Program-made: the position numbers and the translations under genes
Source of the DNA: Argopecten irradians
Taxonomy: Eukaryota > Mollusca > Bivalvia > Pectinida > Pectinidae
Direction of reading: 5' to 3'
NCBI RefSeq assembly: GCF_041381155.1
Contig: NC_091149.1
Coordinates: 10,804,609 to 10,868,608, forward strand
DNA: 64,000 nt
The notes under the pieces: model-generated
What the model was told of the DNA's origin: nothing
Database searches by the model: none
What the model saw: only the letters and a program-made list of their open reading frames with translations
Shown here: positions 28,401 to 37,200 of the stretch, piece after piece
How positions within the stretch are numbered: position 1 is the first letter of the stretch
Layout of the letters: each line of letters begins with the position of its first letter

Positions 28401-31400
28401 GTAGTTCAGTTTTCTGTATATTTCTTCTTTGGAGAAAATATATTCTAACGCATCTTCTGTCAAAATTTCGAAGAAATTGAACCATATTTTTTTTCTAAAT
28501 TGATGTTGTAATTTGTCATTTTGGAGTAGTGTCTATACATGAAAAACAAGCTTTCGTTTGAGGTTAATCCACCCCGTAAATAAAAAAAATTAAACAAATT
28601 GTTTTATGATATGTATGTTTAATTTATATGTTATATATTTACATTTCAAAAATTAAAAATCGTTTCGGTTATGTACCTCTTGTGAAGAACTGATTTGGTT
28701 TCTTCTGTTTTCAGAGTTTATTTCTATCTATGTACTGATAGTAATCTGTTTCAGTTTTTAAATTGATTTTTAGAGTACACGTGTGATTACTTTAATTTTC
28801 AGTTTGGAACAAACTTGCCAACCTGTCTAACCACAGTGCCTATTGTCGGACGAGAATCATCGACCGATTGAACCGTAGGTACAGGGTAAAGTAAGGAGAA
28901 CACCTTATTCAATAATAGCCAGTGTTGTTATATTGCTTTGACAACTAAATGGCTACCTCTGGTAGATTTTAATTCTATTTTAGATGTTAATGCAAACAAG
29001 AGCCGTAATCAATATGTTTTAATTATGTGTTCATTTGTTAAATTATATAATATGTTTTTATTTGTTCAATTATGTGTTTATTGTTAAATTATGTGTCAAT
29101 TTGTTTTTATAAGTTTAGTTATGATTTTTTTTGTTTAATTTCGTTTTTATTTGTTTAATTATGGTTTTATTTGTTTTATTATATATTTTATTTGTTTCAT
29201 TACGTTTGTATTTGTTTATAATGATTTTATTTGTTTAATTATGTTTTAATGGTTTTTTTATTTGTTAAATTATGTTTTTATTTGTTTAATAATGTTTTAT
29301 TTGTGTTTTTATTTGTTTAATAAATGTTTCTATTTGTGTAATTGTGTTTTTATTTATGTTTTATACGTTTAATACTGTTTTAATTTGTTCAATAATGTTT
29401 TTGTTTGTTTAATTATGTTTTTTATTTGTTTAATTATATTTTTTTTATTTGATTAATAATTTTTTTATTTGCTTATTTATTTCTATTATCAGTATTATAA
29501 TGTCTATTCCAGATGTGTACGGACATTTTTTACATACACCGTCCAATTGCACGTGTATGGCGAGTTTTGATCACCTCATCTTGTACCCTTTATCTGACGG
29601 TAGGTCCTTATTGATTTGTATGGCGGATGTGTTTGTTGTAACAGAGCAAGCGAAGTAATCCAAACCAGGGGCTTCCGAAAAAGTATTCCATAAATCTTGG
29701 GTTTTGAATTTCTAAGTAGCACTATCACATTTTGTGTCAGATATCACACTGGAACAGCCTTCGGGAATGTTATAAGGGGTTTTCATCTATTTGGTTTCTT
29801 CTGTTTTCAGAGTTTATTTCTATCTATGGATGAAAATACCTATTAATTTTGTTCTATATGAAGAAAGGTAAGAGGCATGCCAATGAACTTATAATAACCA
29901 TAATGTACATTTAAATTTAAAGGTGGTCAAAAATCCAATATAGCCGCAATTACCTCATTTCCAGGGTTAACCTTATGCCAATATCTCGTTAACGAATTTT
30001 CTAGGTATGCTATATAGAATAAAAAATATAGCAAACAGCTACGTATCTTTATACTTTCTAATATGTCCACTTTCAGTAGCAAATGAGGGTCAAAGTTCAA
30101 AAGTGCAATTTTTCAGAATCGTTCAGAAATTATCTTCTTAAGTTTCGGAAGTCCTAGAGACATGTTTTTGGATGATGGGCTGGGATTAAGGACTTTGTTT
30201 AAATTAATAGCCTTGACCGTCAAGCCGTGCTGGTAAAAAGCCCATTAATTTCTACTTGAAGCTCAGATCACCATTTTGGCCACTATGACCTTACTTCCGG
30301 TTTTAACCTTATATCGATATCTTGTTAATGGCTCGACAAATTTCTTTCATATTTGGATGTGTTATGTAGAATCAAAAATAAAACAACACTTTTTTTTATA
30401 AGATTTCAAATGCCGGTTGAAAATGAAGGTCATTGTTCTTAAAACATAATTTAAAAATCTGGGACGCATATATACCTGATACTAAGCCTTTAGAATGCTG
30501 GAGTATAAGAAGTTTGTTAATATGAATGACCTTGACCTATATTCCATGTCATAGGAACCAAAAAAACTAAAACATTAAAAATACTTCCTATCAAGTTTTG
30601 GAAAGTCTAGTGACCTGAAAGTGAGCTTGCAGTATGCTGAGTTGAAGGGCTACCAAGTTTGTTAATATGACCTAGATTATAGCTACTTGTTGGTGAAAAG
30701 CCTGCCAATAACAATTTCTAGTATATGATTAATTCTGTTGCAGGATACCTAAGAACTTGTTTAAGCAGAAGCAATTACCATCGTAAGTACCACGTTAAAC
30801 TGGGGGTTCTTTAAGGTTGGAAACTAATAATGATAGAGGATAATCAATCGCATGTCACCAGCCGCTCAGGTCGCACGCATTAAGTTAGTGTCTCAAAGTA
30901 TTAGGGAATGTATAATCATACATATACGTTTAAAGGCACAGTACCTTTCTGAAATGGTTTTTAATTTTTAAAATGGAATATAAAACGATTAAGATCGATA
31001 TTTTTGTAGGTTCGCAAAAGTTATTAACTTACCGTTAATACTACACTATTCATCATTTCCTGAACAGTTTAACTAAAATGAATAAAATGTTAATTTTCAT
31101 AACGTGGGTCGTCCTATGTTTCCCGCCGTCGTCCTAAATAACGCCCGGTACAATAGTTGATTATAACTGCTCAGACGGTTAAAACAGCGAAATGACTCTC
31201 CACAGTTATCAGATATTACACAGGAAATTTTGCATACATTTTTTCGATGTTTGATGTGAACAATAAAAAATCAGTGGACCCGTCCGGATCGATATATGGA
31301 AATCAAAAAGAAAACAAATGATATATGATGTTAAAGACTTCAAAAGAGACATAATTTAGAAGAAATTTACGGGACTCTTTCACTTAAAATATATTAATAA

Positions 31401-33819
31401 ATTTGGGAGATTTACTGCACACTTTTGTTTGTCTACATTATTTCACGTCTTCGTAATTTTCAAAATGTTCAAGGATTGATGGAGTGAACACCTTGTACTT
31501 TTAAAATGTGACCATAATTAAATATGAATTATTGATCATTAACACACTTGTATGGGAGGCGCCGTTGTATGGGAGAAAACACATTCTCAAATTTACGATT
31601 TGAGGGGTATGTGTGTTTGGTGTCGGAACTTGACATGCATGCGATTACCCCGTCACTCGCGCATAAACTCGCCCTTTCCTGCAAGTGTGTATACACTTAT
31701 TCGCGATACAACTGTCAGAATAATACAGTTCATAACATTAAAAGAAAAGAAAACTACGATAATTTTGGAATTAGTCCAAAGGAAAAGTGGTAATGTGAAA
31801 CCATGACATGCTCCATGTAGGCATTTCTTTCAAATGTATTGGATACACTGGAAACTGTATCATATAGCCTCAATTCGTATTTATGCTAAAACATTTCAAA
31901 CATTGATTGTTAAGAGAAATCCTGCTAGAATAAGATATATGATATACAGATAAGGAAAGATTAGGCAGTCAAATGCAAGCAATAATACATAGGTCCAATA
32001 TAGGCCAATAAGTATCGACCACATTTATTAGTTTGGGTTTATATACATATATAGAGAATATATGGTCAGTGTCGTAAAATACAGTTTATAAGAGACTTGC
32101 CATGTATTATTTCCATCCTTATCCTGCAATATTACATAATACGCATATAATTTTATATTTAGCAGTATTACATTTGTTACACATGTCCTACTTTTAAAAC
32201 AATAAATCAACCAATAGGAGGTCAATGGAATCGGCGACCGTGGAAAAATACAACTGCTTTCCGTCACTGCCGAATACACCAAAGTACATGTGGTATATTC
32301 CTAAAATACCAAAGCTGGTTACAGAATTGATACATTATCAAAACAGATGCTACATATTTTCAAGCTTGAAAAAGATGAACTACACTTTTTGTAATATTGT
32401 GACCTAAAGAGTTAAAACATGAATAGATCAAAAAGAAAATGACAAGTTTTAGTGTGGTATATCTTTTACTTGGAAATGCTTAAGGTTTTAGACTGTGTAT
32501 ACACAAGTGTTATAATGTATGCCTACATATCACTTTTAGGTGTACTTGACCGTATCTCAGTTGGTACAGAGGGAATATGCATCGGGCCTAACCTTAGGTA
32601 TTACTGTTGACTCGTAGATTATTGTGTTGTTTGTAAATTTTGGCAAAATGTGCATACAATTGTTCGTTTCAGTTTAGTAAGTCCACAGGTTACGGTGCAT
32701 ATTTCTTTCACCAAATAACCATGCCATTATGTTTACTAGTGTCTAAAAACTATCTACAAAGAGGGCTTGCTTGACCGGATTCGACTTTACACGGCTTTCA
32801 TTAGTGCCTTCCCATATGCCATGTTTGCGTGAAATGATTTACAACCGCCATTAGCAAGACAAGGTCAAATAGATCTAGAAGTGTATGATTTTGGTAAAAA
32901 CGAATCTGGTCAAACAAGCGCTCCTTGTACATGCTTAAGACGTAAGTAAACATTATAACGAGATTTTTCTGTGACATACATATGTACCGAACCCTTTGGA
33001 CTTACTAAATGAAAATGTACATTGTGCATCTTTTGCCACAAATTAGAGGCACAACAATCTATAACTGAACATTAATATGATGCATAGACACTTTTTAATC
33101 TTGGATATGTTCAAGTACACCTAAGACGTGGTATATAGACACACCCATATCATAAGTATAAACAGGTGCCAAAACCTTAAGTCTATACATGACATGCAAC
33201 AAAACTATTTGGTCAAACTCTATATCCAAATATTATACCAATATCGACACAAATATCAACAAGAGTACATTCTGGCTCCAAGTCAACGACATCGCGCTAC
33301 ATTGAATATGTTTGTTTTAATTGCGTTCATACCATCTTTAACGCAATCAAAACACTGTTCAATCTCCATATTGATGCCAATTGTTGTTTCAATTACGAAT
33401 TTGATTTTGAGTTCCTTAGATTAATAGCACGTAGAATGCATGGTTTCGTAGGACAGGGTCGTTGTCTTTGTATAATAAAAAGTTATCTGCCCTTGCGGAT
33501 AGGTATTGATTGGGACGTCACATGTTTGCCAGCGTAACGTCATAATTTTCGGAGAAATCGACATGAATTGCGCCCACAAAATAATGACGTCACAATGGAT
33601 TCTAACCCGCAAGGGAGCCAACTCTGTAATATACAAAGACGGAATCAAAGGATACACAGTATCAATGCAGATGATGTTAATATCTTGAAGCTTGAAATTG
33701 GTGGTCTATGCTTTTGTAATATTAGGACCTACGAGATTAAAAACAAAATGACAGTATCGTGTGTATGTATTGAAAGTAATGCAAGTCTGTTTGACTGTCC
33801 AAATGTCACACAGCAGTAG
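13392..33819 (+). CDS. Gene A: secreted cysteine-rich repeat protein without ShKT domain (spliced)
   Basis: Proposed exons: 13392-13479, 14829-14867, 15379-15423, 16949-17023, 19688-19765, 21743-21787, 25361-25426, 26251-26307, 26982-27059, 27345-27392, 28803-28874, 29513-29599, 30744-30782 and, doubtfully, 33671-33819. All internal junctions are phase 1 and the sum is 966 bp (321 codons plus stop) with no stop at any junction. The product has a signal peptide, then three repeats of the type C..C..W..L..C..A..L..CxC and the start of a fourth. It is paralogous to genes B and C exon by exon, but has no ShKT exon and no counterpart of their exon 9; that interval holds a 59-bp satellite. The third repeat is unique to A. 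The repeats resemble GDNF-receptor/GAS1 modules, which is inference. The 3' end, and whether this is one gene or two, is uncertain. Confidence 0.6.
13725..14612. repeat. 155-bp tandem repeat, about five units
   Basis: A unit beginning 'gttaccgctatttctcag' recurs near 13820, 13978, 14132, 14287, 14442 and 14596. Each contains 'gtcaacaagatggccga' and 'catcttggattttgg'. It is preceded by a pyrimidine run built on 'ccgtccgtc'. It lies in intron 1 of gene A, where genes B and C have the ShKT exon. ORFs across it are spurious. Confidence 0.85.
14829..14867 (+). CDS. Gene A exon 2: first Cys of repeat 1
   Basis: Encodes VSDECTHDAYFN between ttttgcag and gtatgt, phase 1 at both ends. It corresponds to exon 4 of B and C (ECLLSHEYV, ECLRDSYYN), but lacks their Ser/Thr-rich lead. 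Confidence 0.7.
15119..15240 (+). mobile_element. Solo end of the long-TIR element (intron of gene A)
   Basis: Resembles 32522-32650 and 33930-34012: 'aggtgtacttga' followed by a shared 'ttactgttgactcgtag' block. The complete, two-ended element is at 32516-33139. Confidence 0.5.
15379..15423 (+). CDS. Gene A exon 3: second Cys of repeat 1
   Basis: Encodes LISLTARSCAPMDD after aaattcag and before gtacgt, phase 1. B and C have LKNLMGDSCSPMDN and LKSLTGNSCTSMDN with the same 45-bp length. Confidence 0.8.
16556..16690 (+). mobile_element. tRNA-derived SINE, copy 1 (intron of gene A)
   Basis: Contains a polymerase III A box (tagctcaacga, 16588-16598) and a perfect B box (ggttcgaatcc, 16631-16641) at tRNA-like spacing. 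The sequence does not fold into a convincing complete tRNA and continues into a tail shared with the next copy, so it is read as a SINE head, not a tRNA gene. Confidence 0.7.
16776..16900 (+). mobile_element. tRNA-derived SINE, copy 2 (intron of gene A)
   Basis: Same layout as the copy 200 bp upstream: A box tagttcaatgg at 16804-16814 and a one-base-degenerate B box ggttcgaattc at 16846-16856. The 3' part again has a pyrimidine-rich stretch ending in 'tctgttaca'. Confidence 0.65.
16949..17023 (+). CDS. Gene A exon 4: W..CARSAA core of repeat 1
   Basis: Encodes WYYVYHLLQTHHPDC then ARSAANYLR between ttacag and a gttaag donor, phase 1. The 75-bp length is identical in B and C, and the tryptophan, cysteine, AA and LR positions are conserved. 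Confidence 0.85.
17062..17640. mobile_element. Non-autonomous TIR element in an intron of gene A
   Basis: The left end 'tatggtaatggctctttttg' is answered by an inverted copy near 17610-17637. Inside, 'caatagagc' and 'gcgctctatg' form a second inverted pair, shared with 50780-50885. No transposase is present. Confidence 0.55.
17990..19640. repeat. 47-bp satellite growing out of a dispersed element
   Basis: 17990-18180 is a dispersed element rich in TTCGCG words, also seen at 44795-45135. Its end, 'gttggtttacagtaaata', becomes the unit of a tandem array of about 30 copies of 47 bp, each with 'atagcatgtaaaattaatt' and 'agcgtagttgg'. Several irregular, partly deleted units occur near 18640-18900. 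The array fills most of gene A's fourth intron. Confidence 0.85.
19688..19765 (+). CDS. Gene A exon 5: CVCTC end of repeat 1
   Basis: Encodes YFRLHHASSNCVCTC then SDTALIPAET, from ttacag to gtaag, phase 1. It is 78 bp long, as in B and C (YFKAHQPSPNCTCDC, YYKVHHPGSHCTCSC). Confidence 0.85.
20336..21400. mobile_element. 1.06-kb TIR element in an intron of gene A
   Basis: The ends 'taaggtagctccatactttt' and 'aaaagtatggacctacctta' are inverted copies with few mismatches. The interior has no long ORF, so it would be a non-autonomous DNA transposon. Confidence 0.7.
21743..21787 (+). CDS. Gene A exon 6: first Cys of repeat 2
   Basis: Encodes HTLSHCWDSDNKFK between ttttcag and gtaggg, phase 1, matching INHCRESDDNYR and INHCRNTDNNYK in B and C. 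Confidence 0.8.
21990..23830. repeat. 59-bp minisatellite, about 31 units
   Basis: The unit includes 'gtctgatgaaagtgacagtg' and 'tactagtcatcgaaacgtca'. Variants cluster into sub-blocks; for example, a stretch near 22560-22740 recurs almost unchanged near 22865-23040, indicating higher-order duplication. It lies where genes B and C have their exon 9. Confidence 0.9.
24645..24808. mobile_element. Palindromic MITE with paired TGACGTCA sites
   Basis: Arms of about 70 bp begin 'atctcaaaacaacgtaggta' on the left and, inverted, on the right. Each arm holds TGACGTCA. Half-copies occur at 61975-62090 and, more diverged, near 56480-56590. A 75-residue ORF over it is spurious. Confidence 0.7.
25361..25426 (+). 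CDS. Gene A exon 7: W..C core of repeat 2
   Basis: Encodes WENLAGVSDNHCFTVLAEQF from gtttcag to gtagta, phase 1. It is 66 bp, as in B (WEKLAAIETNLCFMDLVKQF) and C. Confidence 0.85.
26251..26307 (+). CDS. Gene A exon 8: CTC end of repeat 2
   Basis: Encodes FFSHNPKRRCTCEQVIS between attttag and gtgagt, phase 1. B and C have KFFAHNYDMRCTC and KFFSHNPDRRCTC. Confidence 0.85.
26982..27059 (+). CDS. Gene A exon 9: first Cys of repeat 3
   Basis: Encodes SSGVTVPHIYHYHTDMCLMY then SEYK, from ttgttag to gtaagg, phase 1. It aligns with the INHC..NYK exons by its C..Y.. ending but has a longer lead. The weaker acceptor lowers confidence. Confidence 0.55.
27345..27392 (+). CDS. Gene A exon 10: second Cys of repeat 3
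   Basis: Encodes LDAVVARDNCMSHYE between tttttcag and gtaatt, phase 1. It occupies the place of IYDTT..C.RHAD in B and C but is shorter. Confidence 0.6.
27652..27808. mobile_element. Fold-back MITE
   Basis: Arms of about 70 bp ('aaggaatgattttttatttt' and its inverted partner) meet at 'gacgcgcgtc'. It is confined to an intron of gene A and has no coding capacity. Confidence 0.75.
28693..28732. repeat. 40-bp exact repeat, copy 1
   Basis: Identical to 29789-29828. Both contain 'cttctgttttcag', which looks like a splice acceptor, followed by 'agtttatttctatctatg'. Confidence 0.85.
28803..28874 (+). CDS. Gene A exon 11: W..C core of repeat 3
   Basis: Encodes WNKLANLSNHSAYC then RTRIIDRLN, from ttttcag to a gtaggt donor that keeps phase 1. 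A second GT four bases downstream would shift the phase. Confidence 0.65.
28990..29480. repeat. TTTATTTGTTTAATTATG tandem repeat
   Basis: About 25 imperfect copies of an 18-21 bp T-rich unit. It ends just before the acceptor of the next exon, which it supplies with a long pyrimidine tract. Confidence 0.8.
29513..29599 (+). CDS. Gene A exon 12: CTC end of repeat 3
   Basis: Encodes VYGHFLHTPSNCTCMASFDH then LILYPLSD between attccag and gtaggt, phase 1. The H....CTC motif matches exons 5 and 8. Confidence 0.75.
29789..29828. repeat. 40-bp exact repeat, copy 2
   Basis: Identical to 28693-28732, about 1.1 kb away. The two copies bracket exons 11 and 12 of gene A. Confidence 0.85.
29930..30510. 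repeat. Two-unit diverged repeat of about 330 bp
   Basis: 'gttaaccttatgccaatatc' near 29965 and 'ttaaccttatatcgatatct' near 30303 start parallel stretches that share several words, including an 'agaat' + 'aaaaata' block. The intron is otherwise featureless. Confidence 0.5.
30744..30782 (+). CDS. Gene A exon 13: start of a fourth repeat or C-terminal region
   Basis: Encodes YLRTCLSRSNYH between gttgcag and gtaagt, phase 1. It could start a fourth repeat (compare INHC..NYK) or match the start of B's exon 12 (LHVRSCSF). Confidence 0.55.
32346..33310. repeat. Duplicated spacer, unit 1, with decayed terminal exon
   Basis: 32352-32415 matches 33675-33742 (shared 'aagcttgaaa' and 'ttttgtaatatt'), but its reading frame is broken. 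33180-33310 matches 34013-34160. The long-TIR element 32516-33139 sits between these parts. Confidence 0.6.
32516..33139. mobile_element. 620-bp element with long terminal inverted repeats
   Basis: 'ttttaggtgtacttga' at the left is inverted at the right. The arms also share 'ttggcaaaatgtgcat' and 'ttagtaagtcca' in mirror order, giving TIRs of roughly 190 bp. No transposase is visible. Confidence 0.65.
33461..33645. mobile_element. CRE-bearing MITE, copy 1
   Basis: Inverted-repeat element whose ends read 'ttgtctttgtat' and 'atacaaagacgg'. 'gcccttgcgg' and 'cccgcaaggg' lie just inside, with GACGTCA sites in both arms. Same family as the copies at 40892, 42369, 44213, 52151 and 54893. Confidence 0.75.
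33671..33819 (+). CDS. Possible last exon of gene A
   Basis: After 'atcaatgcag', a phase-1 frame gives DVNILKLEIGGLCFCN, further a VSCVC motif and NASLFDC, then a TAG stop. It would complete gene A in frame. VSC...SL..DC faintly recalls VSCNATSL..EDC at the end of gene B. Against it: the acceptor abuts a MITE and no poly(A) signal is close (AATAAA at 34170-34175). Confidence 0.35.
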
Positions 33820-34160
33820 AACGTTTTTATTCTCTCTTCCTTGGAAACGCAACATTGCTATAATGCTAAACGAACTGGCTTATGGTTTTACACCCTGTTT
33901 ACACTAGTTGGTCTGGTGATATTTTGCATGGCTATATATCACTTTTTAGGTGTACTTGAACACAACTAAGTTTATGAAAAGTGCCTGTGCATCATATTAC
34001 CGTTGAGTCGTAAGTCTATACATGTTGTGAGCTTCAACAAAACTACATTGTCAAACTCTATATCCAAAAATAAGACCAATTTAGACACAGATATCAACAC
34101 ATTCACTCAGTACAATCTAGCCCAAGGCCAGCAACACGGTCATACAGTACATATAAACCT
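33675..34160. repeat. Duplicated spacer, unit 2
   Basis: Partner of 32346-33310. It includes the open version of the terminal exon, a solo piece of the long-TIR element (33930-34012), and DNA leading up to gene B's promoter. Confidence 0.55.
34152..34157 (+). promoter_or_regulatory. TATA box of gene B (predicted)
   Basis: TATAAA 96 bp before the ATG of gene B. Gene C has TATAAAA 94 bp before its ATG, and the equal spacing supports both. Confidence 0.45.
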
Positions 34161-34247
34161 GATAAGCATAATAAAGTAATGTAGACTGTTAGAACATTAG
34201 TACTCTCGGCATTAACACGACATAGGACAACGTGATACAATTCCAAA

Positions 34248-34275
34248 ATGAAAGTCAATCTTTTGTTTGGCCTTG
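34248..34275 (+). CDS. Gene B exon 1: start of signal peptide
   Basis: Encodes MKVNLLFGL plus one base, with a gtaagt donor. The preceding 'ttccaaa' and the 28-bp length are matched at gene C (49528). Confidence 0.8.
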
Positions 34276-37200
34276 GTAAGTACAGAATCACAATTTGATT
34301 TGCATGTTTGAAAGTATGGTAATATTTTCAATACTGGTCAGATAAAGTATGTGTACGGCAAACAAAATAAATTGAAAACTAAAAGTCATGGCCAAAAGTA
34401 ATGCATATGACTAAACTTTGTAGACACATGAAGTAGAGGATCAGCTATTTTTCACAGATGAAAAGAGTCAGAGATTGATCAATATTGCTTTTTATTTCAG
34501 GGTTGTGTGGTATTGTTTTTCCTTTTTGATATATTTTGTAAAGTATAGTATTGTTTTAAATGAGAAGGTACGTTAAGACTCGAATATGGCCGCAAAATTA
34601 ATTTTCCAGTAAAGAACAACATATTTTGCCATATAACAGTTGAATACATTTGCTAACACATTACATCCCGAAAATATCCCACATGTGCCAATTATGTTCA
34701 CTATGACGTCATCAACATGCAGTTTCCCGCCATTTTTCACAAAAAATCCTTGAAAAATCATTCTTTTTGAGCGGTTTTCTTTAAAAATGAATGTGGCCGC
34801 TTTCGTGGAGCAGAAAGAGATTTTCACACGTTGTGTTTCGTGTATTTACGCATATCCATGCAAAATATAAAGTTGCTCCAAGGAGGCGGCCAAATCCATT
34901 TCAAGCTTTTTCTAACCTAAAGGTGATGAACTTTAGCAAAATTTGGCGAGAAGAGGAAAATCATCAATTTGATGACGTCATAGGTGGAGCACATCGTGTA
35001 CCTGGTTATAAAAAGTTATGTTCTGATGAATGGCAAGTATGAGAGTATTTATTGATGTGAAATTGATGTGGATCAGGGTTAATATCTTTCGGCCTGAAAA
35101 ATTAAGGCCAAATACTGGTCCTATCATATCTACTCCTTTCTCTTTGATCACAATTATAATATATTAAATTGATTTTACAGAGTAGTGCACTAAACGTGGG
35201 TTAACAGGTCGGCATATTCAGGTTTCCGTATTAAACAAGACTTCGTTTGAATTACTAGGATTTAAGAAAATTACATAGACTTATGCTGAAACAGACACAG
35301 GTAGAGAGTAGCCAAGGGTCCGTTCTACAAGGTATACTGTATTTTTATACAATGTATTTTTGCTTGGTAACGGTAATAGTTAATCTTTTAACTTCAATCA
35401 TTTGTTGAAGGCTGCTTAATTCCACTGACCCTTTGTTTGAGGAGCATACATGCTTGTAAGTAAACGTTATCATATTGATATGTCATATTACATTGTCATA
35501 TTATTATACGTACATATGCCCCTATATAATCAATGGGAGGGGAGTTGCGTTCAAAAAAGCGTAATCGCAATGACGTATGAATACAAACCCAGTGCAGGAT
35601 CGGGCTACTTCTCGTTCACGCTTCGATAGTTTTTTTTGTCTTATGACTCATGTAAATAAACTTTAATTGCTAAATTTGCATTTACATAATTATACAGATG
35701 ACAGATTTACTGTGAATTCCTAATAAACTAAAAGAAGTATTCGGTCTTATATTGGTCTCAAGACTTATCCTAGGCGGCACAGACAACATTAGGCTCTTCA
35801 GCTGACATTAGAACATTTTACAATGAAATAGAAACAAAGTTTCATTGTCATAAGTTGGCGGATTTCAAAATAGTATAATACAATGTGTCACACCCAAATA
35901 CTTGTCTATCCTCCGTACAAGAAAAATCATAGTTATGACTACGAAGAATGTATCGCATTCGCAGACCGCGTTTTCGCAAGGCTTCACTAAAATTTCGTCT
36001 GTAAACATTGAGAAATAGTTGACTAATTAATACCCAAAAAGGCATATCACGAAAAATCTGGTAAAATTAAAAACCACTCGAATTTAATTTTCTCATTTTA
36101 ATCTTTACATATTGAAAACATCTTAAAATGTGTACTGTATCAAACCGCCTGTACTGTAAAAACTTGGCTTGAGTGGTGTTAAGACAGGTTCAGTTAGATA
36201 CCTTAGGTCACAAATAAAATATGGGTAGGTCTCATAAAAACTATGATTCATCCTACATACCATCAATATTAGAATGTAGTTGTTTTTAAACATTTTTTTC
36301 TTTAAGAAATTGTTTTTTTAGAAAGTCAATATAATGTATGATAATTCATATCCGCCTACTTGATCAGTATTTGCCGACTTCTACTCTTAGTTTTTTTATT
36401 ACTTTTGCTTCAGCTTGTGTTGACAGCGATTCGCATTGCCCCACCTGGGCAAGAAATCGCTATTGCCAGCATAGTGACCAAGTAAGGCAGCGCTGCCACC
36501 TTTCTTGTGGTATTTGCTCGTCATCAAGTGGTATGTTCACGTTACATATTTTGCTCTTTCGTCGTATTCCTATAACTCATTATTTAAGTTACATTGTCTC
36601 TCAAACGACGTCCTTTACCTCTCTTATTGCGTCTTTGCATAATAATTACAGATTAATCGTAAGATATCCATTGTGACGTCTTCGTTTTGTATACGACATT
36701 CTCTTAAAAGTATGACGTTCAGTTAAAAAACGAATGATGCAAGGGCAGATAATTGTCATTTAAATTAATTAGGGGATATATACTGGACAAATTGTTTTAA
36801 AATTGACAATTTGAGACCTTGTGAAAGAGGTCAAACGGTCTTTATACAGAGGTGGTCGCTAAGGCAGGTTTAACTGGACGTACTCTCTGTATTTCGTAAT
36901 GCCATTATTACACTAACGTTTTTATATTAATACTCGTATTGATTTCCTTTTAACAAGATATATCATATATATATTGTGAGCCTATTTCAGGTTTTGCATC
37001 GTCACAATTGTATGCATATATCAAGTGATTATTACACAAAATAGTAAATAACGTTAGTGCATACGCAATTATTGAACATATGCTCTAAAATAACATATTG
37101 CCATTGCTATACGTAAGTAATTTCCGGCATATGCTGGAATGTTTTTATTTTTTTTTATAGATATTTGCCATTTCTGTTTTAATAGGATCTCCCAACGTGA

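Noticed and set aside
34500..34530. Signal-peptide exon for gene B reading GLCGIVFPF after 'ttatttcag'
   Set aside because: It reaches a stop at once and has no donor; the exon at 35411 fits in frame and has a match in gene C.
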